From positions 4,030,001 through 4,094,000 of the forward strand of contig NZ_VFOZ01000001.1 in assembly GCF_006716425.1 (NCBI RefSeq): 64,000 bases of DNA, read 5' to 3'. The position numbers and the translations under genes were made by a program. The DNA comes from Actinoallomurus bryophytorum (lineage in GTDB: Bacteria > Actinomycetota > Actinomycetes > Streptosporangiales > Streptosporangiaceae). Below are positions 34,097 through 43,807 of this stretch, in pieces. Every line of letters starts with the position of its first letter. Positions within the stretch are counted from its first letter, which is position 1. The notes under the pieces were generated by a model. It did not search any database. It was not told where the DNA came from and saw only the letters and a list, made by a program, of their open reading frames with translations.

Positions 34097-36362
34097 GGTG
34101 CCGGCCGCGACGTACCGGCTGCAGCTCAGGAAAGAGTTCGGGTTCGCCGAGGCCGGAGAGCTGGCGGGATACCTGGCCGCCCTCGGGGTCTCCCACGTCT
34201 ACCTCTCGCCGATCCTGCAGGCCACGCCGGGCTCGGCGCACGGCTATGACGTCGTCGACCACTCGTGCGTCTCGGCGGACCTCGGCGGTGAGGAGGCGTT
34301 CCGCGACATGGCCGCGCGCCTGCGCGAGCACGGCCTGGCGATCGTGATCGACCTCGTGCCCAACCACATGGCGATCCCGGCCCCCGAGACCCTCAACCCC
34401 GCGTTCTGGAGTGTGCTGCGCGACGGCCCGGACTCGCCGTACGCGCGGTGGTTCGACATCGACTGGTCCGATGGCGCCATCACCTTGCCGATACTCGGCT
34501 CGCCCGACGACGAGGGCAGCACGGACGGCGACGTGTTCCGCTACCACGAGCACGTCTTCCCCCGTGACGGTCACTACCGGCTGGGCTACTGGCGCGAGGC
34601 GGCCCCCAACTACCGGCGCTTCTTCGACGTCTCCACGCTCATCGCGCTGCGCGCCGAGGACCCCGAGGTCTTCGACCGCACCCACGCGCTGCCGCTGCGG
34701 CTGCTGCGCAAGGGCCTGGTCGACGGCCTCCGCATCGACCACCCGGACGGGCTCGCCGACCCGCGCGGCTACCTGCGGCGGCTCGCGGAGGACGACACGT
34801 GGATCGTCGCGGAGAAGATCCTCGCCGACGACGAGGTGCTGCCCGCCGACTGGCCGTGCGCCGGGACCACCGGCTACGACGCCCTCGGCATGATCGGCGG
34901 GCTCTTCACCGACCCGGCCGGCGAAAAGCCGCTGACCGACGCCTACACGGCGCTGACCGGCGGCACCGCCGACTTCGACGAGGTCGAGCGGGAGGCCAGG
35001 CGGTTCGTGGCCGGGCGTCTCCTCGCGCCGGAGGTCGACCGGCTCACCGGGGTGCTCGCGCGGATCCTGCCCGAGGCGGATCCCGACGGGCTCCGCCGGG
35101 TGCTCGTCGAGCTGCTCGCCGCGATGCCCGTCTACCGGACCTACGCCGTCCCCGGCGAGGAGCCGTCGGCGCGCGACCTCGAGGTCGTGGCGCAGACCGC
35201 CGCACGGGCACGTGCCGCCCTGGCGCCCGGTGACCCGCTCGACCAGGTGGTGCCGCTGCTGCTCGGGCTGACCGGCACCGACCCGCTGCGCGATGAGTTC
35301 GTCGTGCGGTTCCAGCAGACGTCCGCGCCGATGATGGCCAAGGGCGTCGAGGACACCGCGTTCTACCGGTGGTCACGCCTCGCGGCGCTGAACGAGGTCG
35401 GCGGCGACCCGCTGAGGTTCTCGGTGCCGCCCGGGGAGTTCCATGAGTACTGCGCGGAGATCGCCCGCGACCGGCCGGGCACCATGACGACCCTGTCGAC
35501 CCACGACACGAAGCGGCAGGAGGACGTACGCGCGCGGCTGGCCGTCCTGACCGAGCTGCCGGGCGAGTGGGTCGAGGCGGTCGGCCGGTGGCGCGCCCGC
35601 GCGCCCGAGAGCCCGCTCGAGCCCGACCTGGACTACCTGATGTGGCAGACGATCGTGGGCGCCTGGCCGCTGTCGGCGGCGCGGCTCAAGGCCTACCTCA
35701 CCAAGGCCATGCGCGAGGCGAAGACCCGTACGTCCTGGGTGGACCAGGACGCGGCCTACGAGGAGGCGGTGCTCGCCCACGCGGACGCCGTGCTCACCGA
35801 CCCGGAGCTGACCGACGACGTCGCGGAGTTCGTGGAGCTGCTGGCGCCGTACGCGCGGGTCAACTCCCTCGGGCAGAAGCTCGTGCAGCTCACAATGCCC
35901 GGGGTGCCCGACGTCTACCAGGGCTGTGAGCTGGCCGGCCTGTCGCTGGTAGACCCGGACAACCGGCGCCCGGTGGACTACGCGCGGCGCCGTGAGCTCC
36001 TCGCCGACCTCGACGCGGGCACCGTGCCCGCCGACCTCAGCGGGGAGAAGCTGCTGGTGACCTCGCGCGCCCTGCGGCTACGGGGCGAGCATCCGGACTG
36101 GTTCTCCGGCGGTCACGAGCCGCTCGCCGCCGAGGGCCCGGCGGCCGGGCACGCTCTGGTCTTCCGGCGCGGCGGCGTGACCACCGTGGTCACCCGGCTG
36201 CCCGCCGGTCTCGACCGCAGGGGCGGCTGGGGCGACACGCACCTCCCACTGCCGGGAGGCCCGTGGCGCGACCTGCTCACCGGCCAGTCGTACGGCACCG
36301 AGATCCCGCTCACCGGCCTGCTCGGCATCCTGCCCGTCGCGCTCCTTGTCGAGGCGCAGTGA
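34089..36362 (+). CDS. treY: Maltooligosyltrehalose synthase
   Basis: The 757-residue GH13 enzyme turns the reducing-end alpha-1,4 bond of maltodextrins into alpha-1,1 (trehalose-type). Signatures include ATYRLQLRKEFGFAEA at the N terminus, VIDLVPNHMAIPAPE, GLRIDHPDGLADPRGYL with the nucleophile Asp, and WIVAEKIL. The long insert and TLSTHDTKRQEDVRARL are typical of TreY. The GTG start overlaps the end of glgX by eight bases, and the stop overlaps treZ. Confidence 0.94.
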
Positions 36363-38077
36363 GGTTCGACGTATGGGCGCCGGACGCCGAGAACGTCGAG
36401 GTGGAGGCCGGTGGAGGCCGGTACGCCATGTCACCGTCGTCCGTGCGGCGCGGCTGGTGGACCGTGGAGGCGCCGGGGGAGGACTACGGCTTCGTCGTCG
36501 ACGGCGACGGGCCGTTCCCCGACCCGCGTTCGCCCTGGCAGCCGGATGGCGTGCACGGGCTCAGCCGGGTCTATGACCACGGCCGGTTCGCCTGGACCGA
36601 CGGAGGCTGGCGCGGGCGGCCGCTCGCCGGCGGCATCCTGTACGAGCTGCACACCGGTACCTTCACGCCGCAGGGAACGTTCGACTCCGCCGTCGAACGC
36701 CTCGACCACCTCGTCGACCTGGGCGTGAACACGGTCGAGCTGATGCCGGTGGCGGCCTTCCCCGGCCGGCACGGCTGGGGCTATGACGGTGTCGGGCTGT
36801 GGGCCGTGCACGACCCGTACGGTGGCCCGGACGGGCTGAAACGGTTCGTCGACGCCTGCCACGGGCGCGGGATGGCCGTGGTCCTCGACGTCGTCTACAA
36901 CCACCTCGGTCCCAGCGGCAACTACCTGGGCCACTACGGGCCCTACTTCACCGACGCGCACCGTACGCCGTGGGGCCCGGCGGTCAACCTCGACCGCGCC
37001 GGCTCCGACGAGGTGCGCGCCTTCATCGCCCAGAACGCGCTGATGTGGCTGCGCGACTACCACCTGGACGGGCTGCGGCTGGACGCCGTACACGCCATGC
37101 AGGACGGCCGGGCCGTGCACATCCTCGAGGAGCTGGCCGTGGCGGTCGAGGGGCTGCGTGCCGCGACCGGGCGGGAGATGTTCCTGATCGCCGAGTCCGA
37201 CCTGGGCGACCCGCGGCTCGTCACCTCACGCGAGGCCGGCGGATACGGCCTGGAGGCGCAGTGGAACGACGACTTCCACCACGCCGTGCACGCGGCGCTC
37301 ACCGGGGAGCGGCAGGGCTACTACGCCGACTTCGGGTCGATGGGCGCGCTGGCCAAGACGATGACCAGGGCGTTCTTCCACGACGGGACGTGGTCGAGCT
37401 TCCGCGGTCGCTCGCACGGACGTCCGGTGGACCCGCTGCGGACCCCGGGCCACCGGTTCACCGGCTTCATCCAGAACCACGACCAGGTCGGCAACCGCGC
37501 CACCGGCGACCGCATCTCCGCCACGCTCTCCACCGGACTGCTCAAGGTCGGGGCCGGGCTGCTGCTCACCTCTCCGTTCACGCCGATGCTGTTCATGGGC
37601 GAGGAGTGGGGAGCCGGCACACCGTGGCAGTTCTTCACCGACCACGTCGAACCCGAGCTGGCACGCGCGGTCAGCGAGGGGCGCCGCAGGGAGTTCGCCT
37701 CACACGGCTGGGCGTCCGAGGACGTACCCGACCCGCAGGACCCGCGGACTTACGAGCGGTCGCGGCTCGACTGGGGTGAGCTGGAGCTGGCCCCGCACAG
37801 GGAGCTGTTCGCCTGGTACCGCGCGCTGATCGCGCTGCGCCGTACCTGCCCCGAGCTGACCGACGCGCGGCTGACCGAGGTGTCCGCCGAGCACGGCGAC
37901 TCGTGGATCGTGGTGTACCGGGGTTCGGTGCGGATCGCGGCGAACCTGGGGACCGAGCCGGTACGCCTGCCGGACGGTGAGCTGCTCCTCGCCTCGGCGA
38001 GCGGGGTGCACCCCGGCGGGGAGCTGCCCGGGGAGTCGCTGGCGATCCTGCGGATGGAGCCCTCGGGGACCGGCTGA
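36359..38077 (+). CDS. treZ: Maltooligosyltrehalose trehalohydrolase
   Basis: The 572-residue GH13 enzyme releases free trehalose from the TreY product. It has an N-terminal CBM48-like domain (RFDVWAPDAENVEVE) and catalytic regions LDVVYNHLGPSGNYL, DGLRLDAVHAM (nucleophile), FLIAESDLGDPRLV and IQNHDQVGNRATG. The GTG at 36359 overlaps the treY stop as GTGA; the open frame reaches further upstream but lies inside treY. The three-gene operon makes trehalose from glycogen. Confidence 0.94.
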   Translation: MRFDVWAPDAENVEVEAGGGRYAMSPSSVRRGWWTVEAPGEDYGFVVDGDGPFPDPRSPWQPDGVHGLSRVYDHGRFAWTDGGWRGRPLAGGILYELHTGTFTPQGTFDSAVERLDHLVDLGVNTVELMPVAAFPGRHGWGYDGVGLWAVHDPYGGPDGLKRFVDACHGRGMAVVLDVVYNHLGPSGNYLGHYGPYFTDAHRTPWGPAVNLDRAGSDEVRAFIAQNALMWLRDYHLDGLRLDAVHAMQDGRAVHILEELAVAVEGLRAATGREMFLIAESDLGDPRLVTSREAGGYGLEAQWNDDFHHAVHAALTGERQGYYADFGSMGALAKTMTRAFFHDGTWSSFRGRSHGRPVDPLRTPGHRFTGFIQNHDQVGNRATGDRISATLSTGLLKVGAGLLLTSPFTPMLFMGEEWGAGTPWQFFTDHVEPELARAVSEGRRREFASHGWASEDVPDPQDPRTYERSRLDWGELELAPHRELFAWYRALIALRRTCPELTDARLTEVSAEHGDSWIVVYRGSVRIAANLGTEPVRLPDGELLLASASGVHPGGELPGESLAILRMEPSGTG

Positions 38078-38131
38078 GCATCACCCCACCGCCTGCGCCG
38101 ACCGGAGACTCGCCTGCTGCCCGGTTGAGGG

Positions 38132-39091
38132 TCAGATCTCACCGGCGGGCTGGAAGGTGCGGCGATAGGCGATCGGGGCGACGCCCAGGGTCGCGTGCAG
38201 GTGCTGGCGGAGCGAGACGGCGGTGCCGAAGCCGGCCATGCGGGCGATCTGGTCGACCGGCAGGTCGGTGGCCTCCAGGAGGTGCCGGGCGCGTTCGATC
38301 CGCTGAAGGGTGAGCCACCGCCCCGGGCTCATGCCGACCTCCTCGCGGAACCGGCGGGTGAGCGTGCGGACGCTCATGCCCGCCTGGGCGGCCAGGTCGG
38401 CCAGCGAAAGCGGGCGGTCGAGGCGCTCCAGGGCCCAGGCCCGTACCGGCGCGGTGCCGGTGTCGTGGGGTTCTGGCACCGGGCGCTCGATGTACTGCGC
38501 CTGGCCGCCGTCGCGCCAGGGCGGGACGACACAGCGTCGCGCCGCCCGGTTGGCCACCTCGCTGCCGTGGTCGCGGCGTACGACGTGGAGGCACAGGTCG
38601 ACACCGGCCGCCGCGCCCGCGGACGTGAGCACGTCCCCGTCGTCGACGAACAGCACATCCGGGTCGAGGTCGACCTTCGGGAACAGCTTCTGGAAGTGGC
38701 CGGCCTCAGCCCAGTGGGTGGTCGCAGGGCGGCCGTCGAGCAGTCCGGCCGCGCCGAGCACGAAGGATCCGGTGCAGATCGACATGATGCGGGTGCCGGG
38801 CCGTACGCCCGTGAGAGCGGTGGCGAGGCGCTCCTCGGAGTACGGACCGGCGAACGGCGGGATCACGACCGTGCCGGCGCCGGCCAGCACCGTGGCGTCG
38901 TGGTCCACCACGATCGCGAAGTCGGCGGCGGTGCGCACCGGACCGCCGTCCATCGTGCAGGTGAGCACCTCGTACAAGGGCTCACCCCCGGGGCCGCGGG
39001 CGGCGCCGAAGATCCGGCCGGGAATGCCCAGCTCGAACGGGATCACGCCGTCCAGCGCGAGGACGACGACGCGATGAGGGATCTCGCTCAT
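38132..39091 (-). CDS. GlxA-family AraC regulator with DJ-1/PfpI domain
   Basis: The 319-residue protein has an N-terminal DJ-1/PfpI-like sensory domain (about 1-180, MSICTGSFVLGAAGLLDGRPATTHW with the nucleophile-elbow Cys). A C-terminal AraC HTH pair lies at about 225-315 (GMSVRTLTRRFREEVGMSPGRWL, then VDQIARMAGFGTAVSLRQHL). The inducer is unknown. It starts with ATG, with TAGGAT six bases upstream. It is divergent from an MDR oxidoreductase that it may control. Confidence 0.9.
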   Translation of the reverse strand: MSEIPHRVVVLALDGVIPFELGIPGRIFGAARGPGGEPLYEVLTCTMDGGPVRTAADFAIVVDHDATVLAGAGTVVIPPFAGPYSEERLATALTGVRPGTRIMSICTGSFVLGAAGLLDGRPATTHWAEAGHFQKLFPKVDLDPDVLFVDDGDVLTSAGAAAGVDLCLHVVRRDHGSEVANRAARRCVVPPWRDGGQAQYIERPVPEPHDTGTAPVRAWALERLDRPLSLADLAAQAGMSVRTLTRRFREEVGMSPGRWLTLQRIERARHLLEATDLPVDQIARMAGFGTAVSLRQHLHATLGVAPIAYRRTFQPAGEI

Positions 39092-39097
39092 GGCCAG

Positions 39098-39103
39098 ATC
39101 CTA
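39098..39103 (-). promoter_or_regulatory. -10-like hexamer for a leaderless GlxA-like gene
   Basis: On the minus strand TAGGAT is followed by six bases and then the ATG at 39091, with no ribosome site. Confidence 0.5.
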
Positions 39104-39180
39104 ATCAGCGTTGTCCTTCATGCCACTTCCGGGCGGGCCGGGTCTCGCGTTGGCTGGGTGTCCTACCGAGGAGGACGTTG

Positions 39181-40122
39181 ATGACCACCATGCGCGCCGT
39201 CGGCCAGGACACACTGGGCGGCCCGGAGGTTCTGAAGATCGTCGAGGTGGAGCGGCCCGAGCCGGGGCCGGTGGAGATCCTGGTCCGGGTGCACGCGGCG
39301 GGGGTGAACCCGACCGACTGGAAGTCGCGGACGAACGGCGGCCGGTTCGGTGACTCGCTGCCCACCCTGGGCTTCGACGTGTCGGGCGTGGTCGAGGCGG
39401 TCGGCCCCGGCGTGACCCTGTACGAGCCCGGCGATGAGGTCTTCGGCATGCCGCGCTTCCCGCACCCGGCCGGCGCCTACGCCGAGTACGTCACCGCGCC
39501 GCCGCGCCACTTCGCCCGCAAGCCGGCCTCGATCGACCACGTCCAGGCCGCGGCCATCCCGCTGGCCGCGCTCACCGCGTGGCAGGGCCTGGTGGACACG
39601 GCGGGACTCCGCTCGGGCCATCGCGTGCTCGTGCACGCCGCCGGCGGCGGTGTCGGCCACCTGGCCGTACAGATCGCCAAGGCCCGCGGCGCGTACGTCA
39701 TCGGCACCGCGCGTACGCCCAAGCACGAGCTCGTACGCTCGCTGGGCGCTGACGAGGTGGTCGACTACACGGAGGTCGACTTCGCCGAGGCCGTACGCGA
39801 CGTGGATGTCGTGCTCGACACCATCGGCGGCGACTACGGCACGCGTTCGGTGCGGACCCTGCGCGACGGCGGCGTCCTCGTCTCGATCGTCCCGCCGGTC
39901 GAGGACGAGCTGCGCGCCGCCGCGGCCGAGCGCGGCATCAGGACCGGATGGACGCTGGTCGAGCCGGACTACGCGGGGATGAAGGAGATCGTCGCGCTGG
40001 TGGAGTCCGGGAGCCTGCACGCCGAGATCGACTCGGTGTTCCCGCTGGAGAAGGTCGCCGAGGCGCACACACTCGGCGAGCGCGGCCGCACGACCGGCAA
40101 GATCGTCCTCACCGTCGCCTGA
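39181..40122 (+). CDS. NADP-dependent MDR oxidoreductase (quinone oxidoreductase-like)
   Basis: The 313-residue medium-chain dehydrogenase/reductase without zinc ligands has the catalytic-domain pattern AAGVNPTDWKSR and GFDVSGVVEAVGPGV. The NADP-binding loop is VLVHAAGGGVGHLAVQIAKARGAYVIGT. It probably reduces quinones or enones. GGAGGAC precedes the ATG at 39181. It is divergent from the GlxA-like regulator and convergent with a second, similar MDR gene. Confidence 0.87.
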   Translation: MTTMRAVGQDTLGGPEVLKIVEVERPEPGPVEILVRVHAAGVNPTDWKSRTNGGRFGDSLPTLGFDVSGVVEAVGPGVTLYEPGDEVFGMPRFPHPAGAYAEYVTAPPRHFARKPASIDHVQAAAIPLAALTAWQGLVDTAGLRSGHRVLVHAAGGGVGHLAVQIAKARGAYVIGTARTPKHELVRSLGADEVVDYTEVDFAEAVRDVDVVLDTIGGDYGTRSVRTLRDGGVLVSIVPPVEDELRAAAAERGIRTGWTLVEPDYAGMKEIVALVESGSLHAEIDSVFPLEKVAEAHTLGERGRTTGKIVLTVA

Positions 40123-40174
40123 TGATCGAGGCGCGTCCGGCGGACTCCGCCCTCATCCGCCGGACCCCGAGTTC

Positions 40175-41092
40175 TCATGGACGAACGCTGATGATCGTCT
40201 TCCCCTTGCGGCGCTCGGTCGAGTTGAGGGCCCCGACGGCGTCGTCGAGGGTCGCGACGTTGCCGATGTTCGTCCGCAGTCGTCCGTCCCGCACCCGCCG
40301 CACGATCTCACCCAGTTGGCCACGATCGGCTTCGACCACGAAGTCGATCGCCAGGCCGCCGGTGGGCCGCGCCTCGGCCGGCCCGACGACGGACACCAGC
40401 GTTCCTCCGGCTCGGACCAGGCCTGCGGACCGCGTCCCGATGTCGCCGCCGATGACGTCGAAAACCAGGTCGACGCCGCCGACGTCTTCCAGCGCATCGT
40501 CCTCAAGGTCGACGAACTCCTGCGCGCCGAAGTCGAGCACCGTCTGACGGTCGGCACTGCGACCGGTGCCGATGACGTACGCGCCGAACTCACGTGCGAG
40601 TTGCGTCACCATCGTCCCGACCGCGCCGGCCGCGCCGTGTGCGAGGACGCTCTGCCCCGCCTGAAGGCGGCCGTGCTCGAACAGCCCCTGCCATGCGGTC
40701 AAGCCCGAGATCGGCAGGCTCGCGCCCACCGTGAAGTCGACGTCGCCCGGCAGCGGCGCGAGGTCGCGTGCCTCGACGGCCACGTACTCCGCCAGGGTGC
40801 CGTCGCGATGCCAGTCCGTGAGGCCGAACACCCGCTGTCCCACCGACAGCCCCGTCGTGCCATAGCCAAGAGCGGTGACCACTCCGGCCAGCTCGTGCCC
40901 GGGGATCGACGGTGTTCGGTCACGGCCGGCGCGATCGGCCCAGGTCGAGGGCCACGCCATCTCAGTCGGGACGAATCCCGACGCATGAACCCGCACAACG
41001 ACGTCGTTTATCGCCGCCGGTGGCTCGGGCCGCTCCGCCAGCGTCATCCCGGCCGTTCCCGCAGCCTCATCCGTCACCACGATCGCCTTCAT
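40175..41092 (-). CDS. NADP-dependent MDR oxidoreductase
   Basis: This 305-residue zinc-free MDR enzyme resembles the one at 39181-40122 in plan but differs in sequence (HASGFVPTEMAWPSTW, then ASLPISGLTAWQGLFEHGRLQ). Its nucleotide loop is VLAHGAAGAVGTMVTQLAREFGAYVIG. The substrate is unknown. GGGAGG lies seven bases before the ATG at 41092. It follows the ASCH-Nudix gene by 18 bases, so both may be on one transcript. Confidence 0.87.
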   Translation of the reverse strand: MKAIVVTDEAAGTAGMTLAERPEPPAAINDVVVRVHASGFVPTEMAWPSTWADRAGRDRTPSIPGHELAGVVTALGYGTTGLSVGQRVFGLTDWHRDGTLAEYVAVEARDLAPLPGDVDFTVGASLPISGLTAWQGLFEHGRLQAGQSVLAHGAAGAVGTMVTQLAREFGAYVIGTGRSADRQTVLDFGAQEFVDLEDDALEDVGGVDLVFDVIGGDIGTRSAGLVRAGGTLVSVVGPAEARPTGGLAIDFVVEADRGQLGEIVRRVRDGRLRTNIGNVATLDDAVGALNSTERRKGKTIISVRP

Positions 41093-41110
41093 CCGGCACC
41101 TCCCTGGTTC

Positions 41111-42046
41111 TCAGGCCTCGCCGAGGCCGCGTAGCCGCTGGTAGGCCTCCAGGCCGTCCGGGACCCACTCCCACTCGGGGAGGCGGTGGTGCAGCTCCTC
41201 CTCGGTCAGGAAGGCGTGCCAGGCGACCTCCTCGACCTGCGGTGACACCGGCAGGTCGCAGCGGACCTCGTACACGCGTGACCACCAGGTATTCCCGGCG
41301 GCCGTCCCCGTGCCCTCGTACAGGAACGAGAACAGCGGGACCGGGCGCGGCAGGCCCGAGACGCCCAGCTCCTCCTCCGCCTCCCGCAGCGCCGCGTCGT
41401 CGTAGTCCTCACCCGCGCCGACCACGCCGCCGACGAACATGTCGTACAGGGAGGGGAAGATGAGCTTCTCCGGGGTGCGGCGGTGCACGAAGACACGGCC
41501 TGAGCCGTCCCGTACGAACACCGCCGCGCATCTGTGCCGGAGTCTCCGCGAGATCGCCTCGCCGCGCGCCACCTGGCCGATCACCCGGTCGCTTTCGTCC
41601 ACGATGTCCAGGAGCTCCTCGGCCGCCCGTGCGGCGAGACGCTCCACGACACGGAACCGCTGCGCGACGATGCTCGTACGGTCCTCGATCGCGAGGTCCC
41701 CGAGCGCCTCGCGCATCTCCGCGCTCCGCCAGAACCGCTCGTGATCCGCACGCCACGCGGCCACCGACTCGTGGCCTTCGCCCTCCTCCCGTGCGTAGGA
41801 GAGGGAGACCTCGCCGATCGGCAGCACCCGTACCTCGGTCGTCTCCACCACGGCCACCGGGACGCCCCCGGAGTCGATGACCACCGCGCGTTCACCGGCC
41901 ACCGGCAGCGGCTCGTCCAGTCGGGAGTAGTCCTCCAGCAGGCCGGTCGTGGCGGTCTTCGCACCGGACAGCACCGCCGCCACCAGCCTGTCGCGCAACG
42001 GTCCCGGGAAGGCCAGCTCGAACCGGGGCAGATCCTCATGCGGCAT
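41111..42046 (-). CDS. ASCH domain fused to Nudix hydrolase
   Basis: The 311-residue two-domain protein has an N-terminal ASCH domain at about 5-125 (LSGAKTATTGLLEDYSRLDEPLP, then VETTEVRVLPIGEVS). This is a PUA-like fold thought to bind RNA or modified nucleosides. The C-terminal Nudix domain (about 145-305) has a full box: G-AGEDY-D-type loop, then LREAEEELGVSG. Its IPP-isomerase-like opening (DIVDESDRVIGQVARGEAI) suggests the YfcD group of nucleotide hydrolases. A GGAGG site is present before ATG 42046. The fused pair suggests salvage or cleaning of modified nucleotides. Confidence 0.85.
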   Translation of the reverse strand: MPHEDLPRFELAFPGPLRDRLVAAVLSGAKTATTGLLEDYSRLDEPLPVAGERAVVIDSGGVPVAVVETTEVRVLPIGEVSLSYAREEGEGHESVAAWRADHERFWRSAEMREALGDLAIEDRTSIVAQRFRVVERLAARAAEELLDIVDESDRVIGQVARGEAISRRLRHRCAAVFVRDGSGRVFVHRRTPEKLIFPSLYDMFVGGVVGAGEDYDDAALREAEEELGVSGLPRPVPLFSFLYEGTGTAAGNTWWSRVYEVRCDLPVSPQVEEVAWHAFLTEEELHHRLPEWEWVPDGLEAYQRLRGLGEA

Positions 42047-42107
42047 GCCTCCAAGGCTAGGCGCCACAGCCCCCGGCACCCCAGGTGGGCGGCCCGGCGT
42101 CACGAGG

Positions 42108-42113
42108 TAAGGT
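42108..42113 (+). promoter_or_regulatory. -10-like hexamer for a leaderless carboxyltransferase gene
   Basis: TAAGGT is followed by six bases and then the GTG at 42120, with no ribosome site. Confidence 0.5.
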
Positions 42114-42119
42114 CCGAGC

Positions 42120-43679
42120 GTGACCGAGCACACAATGCAGCCATCACAGGACGAGCCAGGCCACCCTCACCTGGTGCAGCTTCGCGACAAGATCGAGCAC
42201 GGCGGCGCTTCGAAGTACCACGACGCCAACGCGGGCAAGGGAAAGCTGTTCGCGCGTGATCGGATCGGGTTGCTGGTCGACGCGGGTTCGTTCGTCGAGG
42301 ACGGGCTGTACGCCAACGCCCTCGCCGGCGATCTTCCCGCCGACGGCGTCGTCACCGGGACCGCGACCATCGACGGCCGGCCGGTCGCGCTGATGGCCAA
42401 CGACTCGACGGTCAAGGCCGGCTCGTGGGGCGCCCGCACGGTGGAGAAGATCATCCGGATCATCGAGCGGGCCTACCAGACCCGCGTTCCGATGGTCTAC
42501 CTGGTCGACTCGGCCGGCGCACGGATCACCGACCAGGTCGACATGTTCCCGGGCCGGCGCGGCGCGGGGAAGATCTTTCACACCCAGGTGCGCGCGAGCG
42601 GCGCGATCCCGCAGGTCTGCGCGCTGTTCGGGCCGAGCGCCGCGGGTGGCGCGTACATCCCCGCCTTCTGCGACTTCGTGGCCATGGTCGAGGGCAACGC
42701 CTCGATGTACCTCGGCAGCCCCCGCATGGTGGAGATGGTGGTCAAGGAGCAGACCACGCTGGAGGAGATGGGCGGGGCGAAGATGCACTGCTCGGTCTCC
42801 GGCTGCGGGCACTTCCTGGCCAAGGACGAGCCCCAGGCCCTCGGCGCCGTACGCGACTTCCTGTCCTACCTCCCGTCCCACTGGGAGCAGGAGTCACCGG
42901 AGACGGAGCCGCGCGACCCCAAGCCGGTGGACCTGCGCAAGCTCGTGCCGGCCAGCGAGCGGGTCGCGTTCGACATGCGCCGCTACCTCAAGGGCCTGCT
43001 CGACGAGGACTCCTTCTTCGAGATCCACAGCCTGTGGGCACGCGAGCTGGTCGTGGGGTTCGGGCGGCTGGACGGCCGGGCGGTCGGCGTGGTCGCGAAC
43101 AACCCGATGTTCAAGGGCGGAGTGCTGTTCGTCGACTCGGCGGACAAGGCGGCGCGTTTCATCCAGCTCTGTGACGCTTTCAACGTGCCGCTGCTGTTCC
43201 TGTCCGACGTGCCCGGTTTCATGGTCGGCACGGCGGTCGAACGCCAGGGCATCATCCGGCACGGCGCGAAAATGATCACGGCCGTGTCGGAGGCCACTGT
43301 GCCCAAGATCTGCGTAGTCGTCCGGAAAGCGTACGGCGCCGGCCTCTACGCAATGGCGGGCCCAGGGTTTGACCCCGAGGCCACTATTGCGTTGCCTACC
43401 GCCAAGATCGCGGTCATGGGCGCCGAAGCCGCCGTCAACGCCGTCTACTACAACAAGATCATGGCGATCGAGGACGAGCGGGAGCGCGAGGCGTACATCG
43501 AAAAGCTCCGCGCCGAATACGAGGAGGACATCGATATCGTGCGCCTGGCAGGGGAACTCGTGGTCGACGCGATCGTCGAGCCGGAGGACCTGAGGCGCGA
43601 GCTGACGGGCCGCTTCGCCGCCGCCCGAGGAAAGGATCGAGCGTTTTCGCACCGCCGACACGGAGTCACGCCGGTCTGA
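42120..43679 (+). CDS. Acyl-CoA carboxylase beta subunit, second carboxyltransferase
   Basis: This 519-residue carboxyltransferase is distinct from the one at 5582-7186. The N-terminal half shows LVDSAGARITDQVDMFPGRRGAG and ALFGPSAAGGAYIPAFCDF. The C-terminal half shows FLSDVPGFMVGTAVERQGIIRHGAK and VVRKAYGAGLYAMAGPG, with oxyanion-type Gly pairs kept. The acyl-CoA substrate is not evident; the FGPSAAGGAY type resembles uncharacterised or branched-acyl carboxylases. No alpha or epsilon subunit gene adjoins it. The leaderless GTG start at 42120 is preferred over the ATG at 42135. Confidence 0.87.
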   Translation: MTEHTMQPSQDEPGHPHLVQLRDKIEHGGASKYHDANAGKGKLFARDRIGLLVDAGSFVEDGLYANALAGDLPADGVVTGTATIDGRPVALMANDSTVKAGSWGARTVEKIIRIIERAYQTRVPMVYLVDSAGARITDQVDMFPGRRGAGKIFHTQVRASGAIPQVCALFGPSAAGGAYIPAFCDFVAMVEGNASMYLGSPRMVEMVVKEQTTLEEMGGAKMHCSVSGCGHFLAKDEPQALGAVRDFLSYLPSHWEQESPETEPRDPKPVDLRKLVPASERVAFDMRRYLKGLLDEDSFFEIHSLWARELVVGFGRLDGRAVGVVANNPMFKGGVLFVDSADKAARFIQLCDAFNVPLLFLSDVPGFMVGTAVERQGIIRHGAKMITAVSEATVPKICVVVRKAYGAGLYAMAGPGFDPEATIALPTAKIAVMGAEAAVNAVYYNKIMAIEDEREREAYIEKLRAEYEEDIDIVRLAGELVVDAIVEPEDLRRELTGRFAAARGKDRAFSHRRHGVTPV

Positions 43680-43795
43680 AAGTCATGCCAATTACCACTC
43701 ATTAGCTCGGATTTGGCGTATTACTAAGACCTCTACGGCTGGCAAATCGCAGGTCAAGCCCCCTCTAGGACGGAGGAAACAACTCTGAATAGCTC

Positions 43796-43801
43796 TACGA
43801 T
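43796..43801 (+). promoter_or_regulatory. -10-like hexamer for the two-component operon
   Basis: TACGAT is followed by six bases and then the ATG at 43808. The identical hexamer and spacing precede the gene at 52646. Confidence 0.5.
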
Positions 43802-43807
43802 CGGCTC

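Noticed and set aside
38132-43700. Secondary-metabolite gene cluster (oxidoreductases, carboxyltransferase, regulator)
   Set aside because: No synthase, cyclase or peptide-assembly gene is present; the genes are separate units on both strands.
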